This document shows, in pieces, positions 12,930 to 25,249 of a stretch of 64,000 nucleotides of DNA (positions within the stretch are counted from its first letter, which is position 1; each line of letters begins with the position of its first letter). The position numbers were made by a program, and so were the translations under genes. Source of the DNA: Antitrichia curtipendula (Eukaryota; Streptophyta; Bryopsida; Hypnales; Leucodontaceae); NCBI GenBank assembly GCA_951230915.1, contig OX579635.1, forward strand, positions 19,158,001 to 19,222,000. Reading direction: 5' to 3'. The notes under the pieces are model-generated. The model was not told the origin of the DNA and made no database searches. It saw only the letters and a list, made by a program, of their open reading frames with translations.

Positions 12930-15305
12930 CGTATACAAAAATTCAATTTTGTGGTCCAATTTCATTTTAGGTGATCTTAAATTCCAATATTAGTTTTTTC
13001 ATCATTAACCCCTAAAGGTTTTTGACTATGTTTTTATCCAAATAGTCCCAAAACTGCCATTTCTAGGACAAGTACCAAATTTATTTTCTTAAAACTTTTT
13101 TGAACACATGTAACTGTAGGATCTTGTAGTAAACTAGTGCACTTTAGATGGTCACATGTGTATGAAAAAATTCCCAAAATGGTAGTTACTCTTTGGATTC
13201 ATTCTTGAAGGCAAGCTAGCAACATGCTTGAAAATTTTCAGATCATTTGGAATTGTACAACATATAGGAAAAAATAGTAAGTAGAAAGAAGTAGAAAATG
13301 ATTCAAAACACTAAATTGTTAACAATTTATTCATGGATCTGAAAAATCCCAATCCCAATGATTGTAATGTTTTAGTAAATAGTCTACACCTAATGTTTTT
13401 GTTTTTTCCAAAAATATTTAAAAATGAATTAAATAAAGGGCTTCAAAGTTTATCTTAGAGTAGAGATTCCACAACTACCCGCAAACTATCCGTAAATTTA
13501 AACTCCCATAATTTTTATTTCATTAACCCAAATAGAATTATTCAAAGCTTTCCATGTATATAAAGATCTAGAGAACCAATTTAAAATTTTAATTTAAGAA
13601 AAAAGTAAATTTTCAAGAATTTTTTTTTGCTGCCCGGGCTGCCCGCCGAGCAATGAAACAACATATCATACCATAACCTTTTAACCATGTAGTTAAAAGC
13701 TATGAAAATTGTTGATCCTTAAAGCTACTCCTCGTGCACATATTGTGTGAAAATTTCAAAGAAAGAAAACAAAAACTCCATTCCTAGTGAGCTGTCCAAA
13801 ATTGCTCTGTTGCCAAAAAACACAGTTTAGTGCTTTAGAGGTTAAAAAATCTCATTAATTGGTAATTATATTCTTATAAATACACAAGATTCTTTAAAAA
13901 CACTATAATCTTGCTTGCAAAAGTGTACCCAAAATTTCATGAAAATAGGAATGTTAATGAATTGTAAGCTATAATTTTTTCATGCATTCAAATATGAAAA
14001 ATTAAAATAACCTTGAAAGAATTAGACTTTTAGTTTATTTTTATTTTTTTATTGAATTGTTGTATATTTATGGTTATTTTATTGATTCTCTATTTTTAAA
14101 ACCTTTTTTGATTGAATTTTATTTGGATCTTTTTTTAAACGATTTAAAAAAAAATATTAATAAAATTTTAGACTGAGTTTAAATATGTTTTTAAAACTTG
14201 TGTTTTCAACAAATATGCACACTATTCCTGAAGTGCACTAGTTTGTATGGAATCTTTGTCTAAGAGTTGATTGACTATTCTCTGCATTTGTCCAATCTTG
14301 AGTTGCTTCTCAATTTAAGAATTTCATTGTTTTAAAATTTGCATTTAATCCCAAAATGTCCAAATTGTGTTTTTTGGCAATATAGCGATTTGGGGCAACT
14401 CACTGTGAATGGATCTTTTATTTTTTTTCTTTGAAAATTTCACACAACAATGACAACATGTGTCTAGCTTTAAAGTCCAACGACTTTCATAACTTTTGAC
14501 AACATAGTTAAAAAATTTTGTACGATATATAATTTTTATTACTTGGCGAGCAGCTCAAGCAACACAAAAATTTGAATCATTCCATTTTTATTAATGAGAT
14601 GAAAGTTATGAGGAGTTTTAGTTTGGGGTAGTTTGCGGGTAGTTATAGAATCTCTACTCTAAGATAAACTTTGAAATCCTTTATTTAACTCAATTTTCAA
14701 TATTTTTGAAAAAAATATAAATATTAGATCTAGATTGTTTATTACAACATTAAAAACATTGGCTTGGCATTTTTCAGTTTTATAAATAAATTGTTAACAA
14801 TTTAGTAATTTGAATCATTCTCTACTTCTTTCTACATACTATATTTTTCCTACATGTTATACAATTCTAAATGATCTAAATTTTTTTGAGCACATAGCCA
14901 ACTTGCCTTGAAGAATGAATCCAAAGAAGCACATCATTTTGGACACTTTTCATACAAATGTGACCTTGTAAAGTGCAGCTTCCCGTTTTTGTGTAGGGCC
15001 CTCAAGATTTTGTCACTTCAAATGCTAATATCTTGCAATCTACATGGTGGAAATTTCAGAAAAAAATTTCACATCTTCTCAATCTAGCATACTATAAGAT
15101 CCAACGGTTACATGTATCAAAAAACAATGTATCAAAAAATTGGTATTTGTCCTAAAAATGACAATTTTGGAGTAGTTTTGGTGAAAACATAGTTCAAATC
15201 ATTTAGGGGTTAAGCTACAAGAGTGGCGATATGTTTAAGACTAATATTGGATTATTTTGGATTAAATTTTGGTCAAGCATGTCTTTGTATCCATTGAAGA
15301 GGCTT
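12930..15305. mobile_element. Giant foldback: two inverted arms of about 0.9 kb
   Basis: 12930-13828 and 14366-15305 are inverted copies that can be followed block by block: a CCAATATTAGT block, TTAACCCCTAAA, AAACTGCCATTT-like, GGATCTTGTAGTA-like, a TTCATTCTT-AAGGCAAG block, AGTAGAAAGAAGTAGA, TTGTTAACAATTTA and AACTACCCGCAAACTA. The arms enclose about 540 bp. A third copy in the left-arm orientation lies at 54630-55735, and fragments lie at about 285-470 and 26640-26870, so this is a dispersed family. No coding sequence is seen. A transcript through it would fold into a long imperfect double strand. Confidence 0.7.
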
Positions 15306-16980
15306 TATTACCCAAGCCATGTGCGTCATTGATTGCCTCACTTTAATTGGAAGTAATTTGTTCATCTTTCTTTCTCAAGTAGTAATATAATTCACTTTAG
15401 AATGTCAAGTTACCTCTTCTATTCATTTGATCACATAGGCGTTGTTTGCTATTGTAAACCTCAAGCAAGCATTTGCAAAATTGTCATGGTTGAAATTTTT
15501 TTTTGCATTTTTAAAAGTTTGGGCAGTTTGATAGACTATAGAAGTTTTTCTCATGGGGGTTGTGATTGACTTTGAAGGTACCAAATGCTAAATTGTTGCC
15601 GCTAAAGTGAAGTTATAAAGATGAAATAGAAAAGCTTACAAGAACAATGTGCCCTAGGATTTGTTGCACCAATAGTTGAAGATAAAATTGCAGTTGGAGA
15701 AATTACAAATGCCATCTTTCATAATATATGATCTTAGTTTGTCAACACAATCACCTAGATGTGTAGTAAACAACAAACATAGGCATTATATACTACTCAA
15801 TTCCATTTTGACAGTATTGTGACTTTGTGAGACATATCTAAGTGCAACAATCCAATTTAGTTACTCTAACATTTTCCAATATGAAAGATCCTTCAATTCC
15901 ATCCACAATTCCTAGACTAGGCTCAAATCAAGAAATTGCATCCTTCAATACATCCTCTCTCTACTAAAATAAAATTATTCAAAGAAAATCTATGTAATGA
16001 GAATTTACACCAAGAAATCTGTAAAGCTTCAAGGAATTTTTTTCCAAAAAACCTATCCTCTAAAGTTACGTGACATGACCCTAAACATGACTTGTACTTA
16101 ACCTAAGGTTTCAGTTCCATGATCTCCTTTAAACTTATTAAATTGAAAAGAACAAATCCATTTTTTTTTTCCAAATAAAATTTGTAAGAGCAATTTAGCA
16201 AACCCATTCTTTTGTCAAGTAGCTTAAAAACATAAGAAAAATTCTCCCAATACATGATCGCTAGCTACTCACACAATTTCAAAAACACTCTCATTATCTA
16301 CCTTCAACCCCATTTTGTAAACATAAGTAGATTAACTTTACCTCTCTATATCTTAGCTCTTTCTTCTCAAAGCTTTCAACATTTAATCTCACACAATTCA
16401 AACAATAGATTTTCAATTGCAAATTGCCATTGTTAGGATTGCCGTGAATAATTGCCATTGAGACGTCAGACGTCTACCATAATAGACACCTAAACCCAAA
16501 TTTTTTGTCTGAGAAGACAACTCTGAAACATGCCAACTACAATGCAAATTCAGTTTTCTCTCAATTATTTAGATCGTAGATACAAATTACCCAAATGGAG
16601 AAAAAATTTAGGGCAGCTTTGCTAAAAAACAATTCAAAAACTTGATGGCAAATTATTTTGAAAATTATGCTAAACATTTGCCAAATAAACATGAAATAAA
16701 ATGAAAAGAATGGCAAAATCTTTAGAAATTATAGCACATGACCAAAAAAGCAAATACTTGAAGACTTCTGTTGTAGTACGAAAATTCAAATTTTAGTAGA
16801 ATAGACTAGAACCAGATTAGAATAGAGTAAAAGTTTTCAATTTTGATGTAAGAATAGGCAATACGGAATAGATAGAGAATAAGTTTAGAATAAGTAATTT
16901 TCGGATCACTAGAATTGTTATAAATGTTAAAATCCAGAATAGGACAAATCCAAAATCTGAAAATATTCCGGATTAGAAGA
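15306..16980. other. AT-rich intergenic DNA
   Basis: No gene, splice-supported exon, terminal repeat or RNA gene is apparent. The composition changes to a more GC-rich type near 16980, where the next element begins. Confidence 0.45.
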
Positions 16981-17177
16981 ACCTACGGCCTAGCAATCCG
17001 GCCTAGGGAACTAGGGTACTATTACGGGAACGGTCTCCTACCAGTTCTCCACTGGGAACTGTCGGCCCGAATGTCGAGCACATAAACCCACCGCCACCTT
17101 CTTTCTTTCTCTTTCTGTTTTGTTGCATTCTGCGTATGCAAGTAGAGAGTGAAAGAGTGAAGAGTTAGCTTTGTGTC

Positions 17178-19199
17178 ATGGAGAGAAAGGTGAGGTCGAT
17201 GCCGATTGCACCGGATTAGAAATTGGTGTGTCGGTATATGATGGTGGAGAGCAGTCGTAAGGTTATGGTTGTAGGTTGAATGGTTTGTCTTGATATCCCT
17301 TCTGATCCGAACACCCGGAAACAGTTGGAGGAGGATCTGATGCGTATAGGGTGTGTTGGACTGAAACGGAGGCCGTGGAATCTAAAGAATGACGAAATGA
17401 TTCAGGAACTCATCTTGGAAGTTCCGAATCAGTACGAGTTGATAGTGAGTGGTCGACCTGTAGCCTGGACCAAAGATGTATGGGCGGAAGTGTATGCATT
17501 CAAGAAAACTGGATCCGTATTAGCCTCCCGGACATACAAGTACACGAGTGGAAAGTTCCGGAGCCCGGCCAACGCCAAAGAGGGGTACGCGATTAGCGAA
17601 TGTAAGGATGATAGGCATAGATGGGTGTTGGAATTCCTGATTCCAATCTTGTATCTGGAAAAGCCAACCCGGGTTACGGTCACTGTAGCCAACACCATCT
17701 TTGGTGCCTTACAAGATAGGATGGTACACTGGGGTAGAGTTATTGCTGCAGTGGTAGCGAAGTTGGCGGAACACGTAGCGAAGGGGAAGCACAGCCTTAT
17801 CAGCCCTTACCTATTCCATCTTTACCATCAGAGGGAAGTTCTGAGTGCTCAAGAAGTGGTAGCATACAATACATGAGCATCCATCTTGCAATATGGCCTT
17901 ACAAATGAGGTGGAGTCGGATCATCAAGAATCCGAGGAGGAAGACAATCCAGAAGATAAGACGGAACTTGTGGAGTGTAGAGACAAGCGGAGGAAGTCAA
18001 CTAATCCAGGTTTGAGAAGGAAACTTCCATTTCCGAAAGAAAGAGAATCCACTTTGGTTCCGGAAGGCGAAGGAACATCAAAGTTCTTCGGTACTGGACT
18101 CAGTTGGATGCGGTAGGCGAGGGATCTCCATGACAACATGTCGGATCTGCTGATCAAGATCATGGACAAGGTGAAGGTGGAGCCGAATAGGCTTGTGGAG
18201 GAGATCAAGAAATGACCAAATCCGGAGGTGCTACTCGCAAAAGACGAGCAGATCCGAAACCTGAAGAAGGATTGGGATGATCTCCGAACCCGGGTCAATT
18301 GGACGGAAGGAGAGCTGGCTGTAGTGAGGCAAAAAGAAGCAGAGGCGCTTTAGCTGGTCCGGAACCTTTCCGGATTGGTCGCACAGTCCGCGGAGCTCGT
18401 AGTGTGGGCTAACCTCTTCAATGATTGACTGATGAAGGAAGGGCAAGTTACTGGGTCCAAAGTTGTGACCATCTTGGTTGATTTCCAAGCCAAGATGGAA
18501 GGAGTACTGAAGGAGATGAGTTAGCTATTGGGGTACTTGGATCCAGAAAAGGTGATGGATTTCTCGCAGTTTTCGGAAGTCTCCACCTCATCGTTTATGG
18601 CGACTCCGGTTAAGGCGACACCCACCGTTTTGACGCAATCTCAGTCTGAGGGCTTGAGATCCATCTTGAGGCCACTTGCAAGTCTTTCTTCAAGCCAAGT
18701 GCAGATGCCAATGACGAACGTGGTTCCGGTTCTTGAAGTCAAGAGGGAGTCGTGTTCTAAGATTGTTTAGGTGCAGCTGAAGGTTACAGCCCTACAGAAT
18801 CTGTCGCCAACTCGATCAAATGTGGCAGGGTCATTTGCAATGCCCGGACTTAAGATCCGTCGAGATCTCATCGAGCGGATTGGAGGCCTGATGAATCCGA
18901 CTAGGATTCATCCGGAAGGCTTCTCCCACATGCAGCAGTCGACGCCTATCTGGGATAGTGCAATGGTGGATTTGGGAGAAACGGATTAGGAAAATGAGTT
19001 GAATGTGAAGTACCTTGAAGATTCGGAAGACGAGGAGTTCGAGACTAGATCCGCAACGGAGACAAATGAAGAGTCACCCCTACCACTGCACAAGATCTCG
19101 ACCCGAGTGGCACTCCGGTCAACCCTAGTGAAGTCAAACACAAAAGAAGCAATAAATGAGGGCGGAAGCAGTTTCAAGAAACTGCGTCGAGGGAGATAG
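17178..19199 (+). pseudogene. Transposon-type protein, 674-codon frame with ten in-frame stops and no frameshift
   Basis: A single frame runs from ATG 17178 to a TAG at 19197-19199. It is interrupted by TAG at 17217, 18114, 18351, 18522, 18768 and 18987 and by TGA at 17277, 17874, 18213 and 18426. No TAA occurs and no indel breaks the phase. The N-terminal third has a conserved-looking block (YAISECKDDRHRWVLEF, ILYLEKPTRVTVTVANTIFG, ISPYLFHLYHQ) that resembles the plant transposon-protein domains often listed as hypothetical. An acidic stretch follows, then a Lys/Glu coiled coil with LLAKDEQIRNLKKDWDDLRT, and a Ser/Thr-rich tail. The product and superfamily are not known to me. The stretch is clearly more GC-rich than its surroundings. 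Confidence 0.7.
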
Positions 19200-20270
19200 A
19201 TAGATAGGTCCCTTGTAGGTTGTTGAATTTGAATTTTGGGTTTTTGTTCTAAAACAAAATTTCCGTATATGGGCCCTAATTCTAAATTTGTAGGGGAAAC
19301 TGGTCTTGGCTTTCCAGATATCTTGGAGTGTCAATGGTTGGTTGCCTTGATTTTGGATAGCCCTTTTTGCCTTTTTGTTTTAGTTTTTAAAAGTGAGCAG
19401 GACTATTGCCCATTCCATTCCATCCTAGTCTAGTTTGAGTGCATTTGTTTATGTTCTCTCCCTTTCTTTAATCTGAGATATTGATTAAACATTCTGATAC
19501 CGGCTATGTGCACGATTGTGTTTGTTTGTTTGTATGAGTATTGAGGTGTAAGGAAGACGGGTGAGGGGGAATCCGAATCTAAGGCAACTGGGTCTAATAG
19601 GTAATACTCGTGAGGAAGTTATAGACTTGTGAATGAAGATTAGTGCAATGTACCTTTAAATTACTAGTATAGTAATCCAGTGAGAGTTGTGTGGATGCAA
19701 GTCCGGAATCCAAGGAGGGTTCCATGCAAAGATAAGCAACCGCCAGCAGAATATCCCCACTCTCTAGAAGGTCTGCCAACTACAGAAGCAGTCTAGAGCC
19801 CAAAAACGCAAATCCCTATCAGTTCCGGATGCCTTAATCTGTCGTTGTAGTGAAAGAGATAGGACGTGGTTCTGAATGACCTACTTTTTGGATAGGCCAT
19901 CCGGGGAGTCGTGAGAATTTGTTACTATACCCTTCTCTATTACAAGATCGGAGTGGGTTTGTGTTTGTGTATATGTAAGAGTGAATGGAGAGTGTGAGGA
20001 ATACAAGTGGTGAGTCTCCACCCCTCTAAAGATCAACCGTAGACCCCCTAAAGGTAAAACAGGGGTACAAAAAACCAGACGATAGGAAGAGAGAAAGATG
20101 GAAACCAGATAGAACCAGAATCTGGATTGACTTTCCGGGTAGTATTTGTAATCCGAAAAGGGAAGAAGCAATCGAGACAGATTGCTTGGTGTTTGGGAAG
20201 TGATCCGGATACCCAAAACTTGTAGCAACATACTAGAATTCCCTGGGACGATAACTCGTGTCATCTTACC
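19200..20270. other. GC-richer downstream part of the same element (probable)
   Basis: The raised GC content continues to about 20270 and then drops sharply. No second gene is recognised. A 127-codon minus-strand frame at 19881-20264 is Ser/Tyr-rich and matches nothing I know, so it is not called as a gene. I could not find terminal repeats at 16980 or 20270 that would fix the ends of the element. Confidence 0.35.
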
Positions 20271-20489
20271 ACATTTTTGTGTTAAGGATGCTTATGCCTA
20301 GATTACATGTACAACAACTTCAATGTACAAGTTCCAATCCATCGTTTGACTATCTTCTATCAAAAAAAAATTTGATGATCAAGTGGAGGAATTACTTCAT
20401 TGACATTAGGTGGGAATAGAGGATGGAGAGGTCATTTCTATAATAGAATCTATTGTTTGTCATGGATCTTTAAAGCGTATGGGATAATT

Positions 20490-20790
20490 TGAAGATGAGA
20501 GCTTGACCGCTCATTGTCAAAACTTTGTCCATAACTTTTGATTGGAGGCAAGATTGGAGGATTGAAATTTCAAACGGATTTCTGGAAATGAATCTAGCTT
20601 GATTTTCTAAATTAACTTAGTTCAAAGTTTTTTGAAATTTTTAATTCTAGTATGTCTAAATGAAGTTTGAAATTTTACTTTGAACACAATTTCTACTTTT
20701 GACTTGACTATGAGTGGTTGAGCTCTTACTAATCCTAATTTACATACCTATCCCACATGGTTTGTTTTACCTCCTACCACCCCACTTGTA
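20490..20790 (-). repeat. Dispersed repeat, related to 43880-44265
   Basis: Read on the minus strand, this matches 43880-44080 over the blocks GTAAATTAGGATTA, CAACCACTCATAGT and TTTAGACATA. Further upstream it resembles the right arm of that element (TAGTTCAAAG, TTTTTTGAA). Confidence 0.5.
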
Positions 20791-21211
20791 TAAACATCTT
20801 GTCTTCTTATTTCTTTGTACACATTAATGGCTTATGATACTATGCAAGAGACTTATGTGTGAGGTGAGTAGTTGTATTAAGATAGATGATCTAGGTTAAA
20901 GGTTGGATGAAAGGCCAAGCTATAATTGTTTATTTATCTAAAAAATAAAATTTCAAAAATTCCTTTTCTATGTGGCAAACCTTAAATTTTTAAATTAATT
21001 AATTGCCTGAGTAGTGGTGAAGTTGTCCTACAGGTATGATAGTTATGTAATTGAATTCCATTTTTTTGGTCTTGGCTTCATTCCACCATTTTTGTTTAGA
21101 CTTCATTCCATCATTCCGCTCATGGCTTCAATTTTAGTTGTGGCTTTAAAGGTACTCTATAGTTACAAAGTAGACCCTATATATATTAATACAAATCCCT
21201 CAAAGGTCATT

Positions 21212-21517
21212 ATGGGGAATTTTGTTAAAATAATTGCATTCCTTATGCCATTTTCAGATTGATCGGTCTGAACCGTAAAGATGATATCTAGTATAGGTAT
21301 AGATTTCAAAAATCTAGGACTAATATAGATTTCAGACCGCATAATTTGAATTGTGAAAGTGGCATCTATGACAAGTGTAGATTTCATACATCTAGGAATG
21401 ATTTAGATTTCATACATCTAGGCCTATTATTCATTTCAAATCGACCGCTTGATCTGAATTGTAAAAAAATTAGGTACCAAAGTTAAGGAATTTTTCCATT
21501 TTAACGAAATTGCCCAT
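21212..21517. mobile_element. MITE, family F1, copy 1
   Basis: The terminal repeats read ATGGGGAATTTTGTTAAAAT on the left and the inverse of ATGGGCAATTTCGTTAAAAT on the right. CATT lies on both sides, consistent with a 4-bp target duplication. The interior carries repeated TAGATTTCAKACATCTAGG-like segments and GGTCTGAACC, which recur in the other F1 copies (38873, 46063, 47571, 63780). There is no coding capacity. Confidence 0.7.
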
Positions 21518-22754
21518 CATTCCAGGAATCGTTCTAATTTTAAAATTGTTATTGGAAAAAAAATTTATAAATTATAAAACGAATTTCTAAAGTATTTTAT
21601 TATATTTTTGAAATTGTGGTTATAATTTTTTTGTTACCCTCTGGTGATTGGAGTTTTTTCTTTTTGAAATAATTTAGGAAAGTGCAATCATTTCAAATGA
21701 GGTGTAAAGCCAAGATCTCATACAAAGCTTGGTTGAGACTCCAATCTTATATTTGCCTAATTCTCTTACTCATCTAGCTTGATGTGCACATAGGCATCTT
21801 TCTTGCTATTATAGTCATTTTTGCTTTTTGTCTTTTCTTCATCTTGTTTTTTTTTGGAGAAGGTATATTTTGCTTTGAACTACATGCATTGCTTCTCTTG
21901 GGCCAATTGGCATTATAATTGGCACTTTTTCATCACCTCTTGTTCTTCATATGAGTTCCATTTTTTATTGTTAACTTTTAATGAAGATGTTGCGTTTTAT
22001 TTTCACACTTTGACTTTGACTTGTTTGTAGAGAACAAATTCGTTAATTTTGTGCATTGTTATGAAGATTATGTCAGAGGTAAGGAATAGGGCTATTGAAA
22101 ATTGAAACCCATTGGATCATTGCACCCACATTGACCTTTCTATTGTTGAAAATCTATACCACCTATAATTCTACCACACGTGAAATACTTACCTCTTGAA
22201 GTTGAGTTCATTGACCATTCCATTGCTATGAATCCATGCACGATCTATGACTTGTTGATGTTGCATATGAGATGATCGTTAGTGAACAATGAGATCTAGA
22301 TGAAAGACTCATTAATGTATGTTATGCAACAAACATACCAAATACTTGAGAGGTTTCTTTAGAATAGGATATGCCACGAACATTGTATTCAACATCTTTC
22401 TCAAAACGTCAATTTACAACATTTCAGTAGTGAAGAAGCCATATGAACATGCATCAACACTTGGAAGTATATTCAATTCTCTAAAATTGGTTCCAATAAT
22501 AATATTTTCTATGATCCACTTGTTGCCACTTGTAGTGTGAGGAACAAAAGAATCCTACTTAACATTGTGAACAAAAAACCCTTCAAGTCCTCCCGGATGT
22601 CTCAAAGAATCCTTTGCCTCAATGAGAGTCTTAAAAAACTTCTCACAACTACAAGTCAGGTTGATGTTCACTCACTTGGATGAGTACTTTTTTTTCGATA
22701 CTGAAAAACTGAAAGTAAAGTATCTTTTGCCTTTAATTGGACCTATTGTCATTG

Positions 22755-23104
22755 CGGTGCACCTGGAAGCCGAACGAGGCCGGTCAAGACGGATGGACAA
22801 GAATTCGAACTAGGCTTCGTCCAGTGTGAACCCCACACCCCAACAACTAACCCCGAATCGCCATCTGCCACAGCCGGCGAAGTGGCTCCGTTCACACCGT
22901 CAATCCAATCGAACCTGCATCCGAAGCCCATGTGCGTGGTGAGGGCATCCACCCTCGGCAGAGCCATGCGCGTGCGCCTCTTCATTCGTGGGCGCCCAAT
23001 TCATAGGGAATCGCTCGGGTTTTGCTTTCATCGTCGTTGCGAATTCAGAGTTTCGAGGTCATCGTTTGTGTAGAAGATTGAAGAAGAACTTGGATCCAGG
23101 CGCT
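22755..23104 (+). promoter_or_regulatory. GC-rich promoter and 5' UTR of the endosulfine-like gene
   Basis: The composition jumps to GC-rich with many CpGs at about 22755 and stays so into the first exon, as at CpG-rich plant promoters. No convincing TATA box was located, so the transcription start is not assigned. Confidence 0.4.
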
Positions 23105-25127
23105 ATGGGTGACCAGGCAGACAACATGAAGCATGTGGAGGCACCCATCCCTTCTCTTGTCGAAGAGGTAATTGCTCCTCTCCTCCGTCAATCCCATGCC
23201 GTTTCCCTTCTTTTGAATCTCCTCTCGAATTCCCTTTGTTTCACATCTTTCGTGCTGCATCCTGAAGCTGTGCTGGAGGTCATGCAGAGGGTTTAGCACG
23301 CGATTCTTTCGTCATCACGCATTTGCTTGTAACTCAGATTACCCCTGAGCAGAATTTATTCTTTATCGGGGTCCCTTTGATCCAGTCTGACGGAATTTGC
23401 ATTTGTAATTGGCCTGTGTAATTGGCTTGTGTATGTCGTTGTGCCTGGTTTAGGGTTTGTATTATGAGGTGTTGTCATTTAGTATACCCGGAACGCATGT
23501 GCAGGAGGCAATTATGAAGAAGAAGTATGGTGGTCTAATGCCTAAGAAGCCTCCTTTGATCTCAAAGGTAGTATCTGCTGATTTCATCCCGTGATTTTTG
23601 AGGTGCCGTTGTTGATCTAGCCATGTTTTTGTTTGTTTGTTTCGTTTTTTTCACCTTCGTGAATTTATTCAAGTGTTGTGGCTGACGTCTGTTGGGTTTT
23701 ATTGTGTGATAGGATCATGAGCGTGCCTTCTTTGATTCAGCTGACTGGGCCCTCGGAAAGGTTAGGCTACTCCATCCTGGCCTTTAGCAGTTAGGTTTAG
23801 GAATTGGAGTTATGGGAAATTCCTGTCTTGTTTCTTAAGAATTTTAACTCATCCCTTTCTAATGACTCTGCTTGCGGGGACAAAGGGGCTTTTATTAGTA
23901 CGCTCATGTGAGTGCACAACTTGACGTGTGAGAGTTTTCCAATTAGTTGCATATACTCCATGACAGATTCTGAGGATATAAGTTACATAGAATGTGTATT
24001 TTCAGAAAGTGTCATTTGAGAGGGTTGTGAGGATAGCGGAGGGTAGCGGTTTCCGCTTTTGAGAGAAAGCTTCTTATGCTTATGGACGATGAGCACAATT
24101 GCTGGCGAGGGTACTTACTGGCCTCGTGGACTTTGGAAGCAGCAGGGTAAAGCACCTCCCGGACAGAAGCCGCGTAGTTTGATGGAGACTTTGCGACCTA
24201 AGCTTCAGGTACCCACTGATGTTGTAACACGCTTGAACAACAAAATTAGGTTACGATTCTTGTTTAATCGAGACTCCTAATGTAATTGTCTTTTTGGAAG
24301 GGCTTTGCAAGGGAGAGAACGTGTTGTTTTATTGTTTGAGTTTTGATATCTTTCGTGTTATGAATTTCACATAATCGAATAGGAGGTGTGCCTTTTTACG
24401 TCAAACGAGAAGAATAAAGTGGTATTCTTATGGACAATCTGCTGAGGCTGACCATCAATTTGATTGTCAATGGGTGTCCAGCCTTCGCCCCATCATTCGG
24501 CGCCATATCGGCGATCATCTCTTCTTGCAGCCGACGGTGAAGGCGAAGGCCACGTGGACGGTGAAGGTGCGTATGGACAGCCCTATCGTATTCAGTCACA
24601 TGTGCAGAGACATGTTCTGTTCTCCACTTCTACTTGTTTGTGTTGGCGGTTGCCACTGGGTTTAGACATTTCACATTTGAGTAGAATGTACGTGTGTTTT
24701 GTAAGGGTGCTCTGGGAAGCTCTTTGATTTTGAGCAACAGATTTAACGCCTGAGTGCCCAAACTAAAAATAGGAAGTCGATTTCGGAAGCTAAAAGCTTA
24801 ATTGCATAAGAGCATAGTAGAAAACATATTTTTTGTCATTCGAAATGTGAGGCATCATTTCTTCGTTCCATTGGTACGTTTGGCTACCTTCATTAAACCT
24901 TTGGAAATGAGTTATCTCAACTCCTAAAGATTTGGAAGCGGTCAATTCTGGTCATGTGGGTGCTTAGAGTTTAAGATCTATGTAGTCAATGAGTCATATC
25001 TGTTGGTGTTGTTGGTGATATGCAAGGAGAGGATTGAACATGCACCATGCTTTTGGCTACGTGCACCTGGTTTTAATTTCACCTTTTGTGTATTTTCAGG
25101 TCACATGGATACAGAAGAGCCGGTTAA
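23105..25127 (+). CDS. Endosulfine/ARPP-19-like PP2A-B55 inhibitor, six exons
   Basis: Endosulfines are small disordered proteins that inhibit the B55 form of protein phosphatase 2A once Greatwall-type kinase phosphorylates the Ser in FDSADx, which promotes mitotic entry. Exons: 23105-23167 (start MGDQADNMKH), 23505-23567 (KKKYGG...PKKPPLISK), 23713-23760 (DHERAFFDSADWALGK), 24143-24208 (QGKAPP...LRPKLQ) and about 24531-24553 (PTVKAKA). The last exon begins at 25100 and ends at TAA 25125-25127. The first four exons are in phase with GT-AG introns and match the family core. The 3' end is uncertain. If exon 5 instead runs to 24566 (AAG/GTGCGT), the last exon reads in another frame to 25249. Plant homologs are about 110 residues; the two options give about 97 and 142. 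A small choice of acceptors near 24140 affects one Gln. Confidence 0.85.
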
Positions 25128-25249
25128 CGGTACTAACGGCGTTCCAAGTCGAAGCTGAGGACTCGGTGCAGGTGAAGAATGGAGTTTCCATCTCGTGCAA
25201 CCAAGCGCAGGGAGGGGCATATGTTGATACTCATAAAGAACTGGAATAG

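Noticed and set aside
17178..19199. Recoding or RNA editing of TGA and TAG codons
   Set aside because: The stops fit plain C-to-T decay of a transposon. U-to-C editing is known from plant organelles, and nothing here is organellar.
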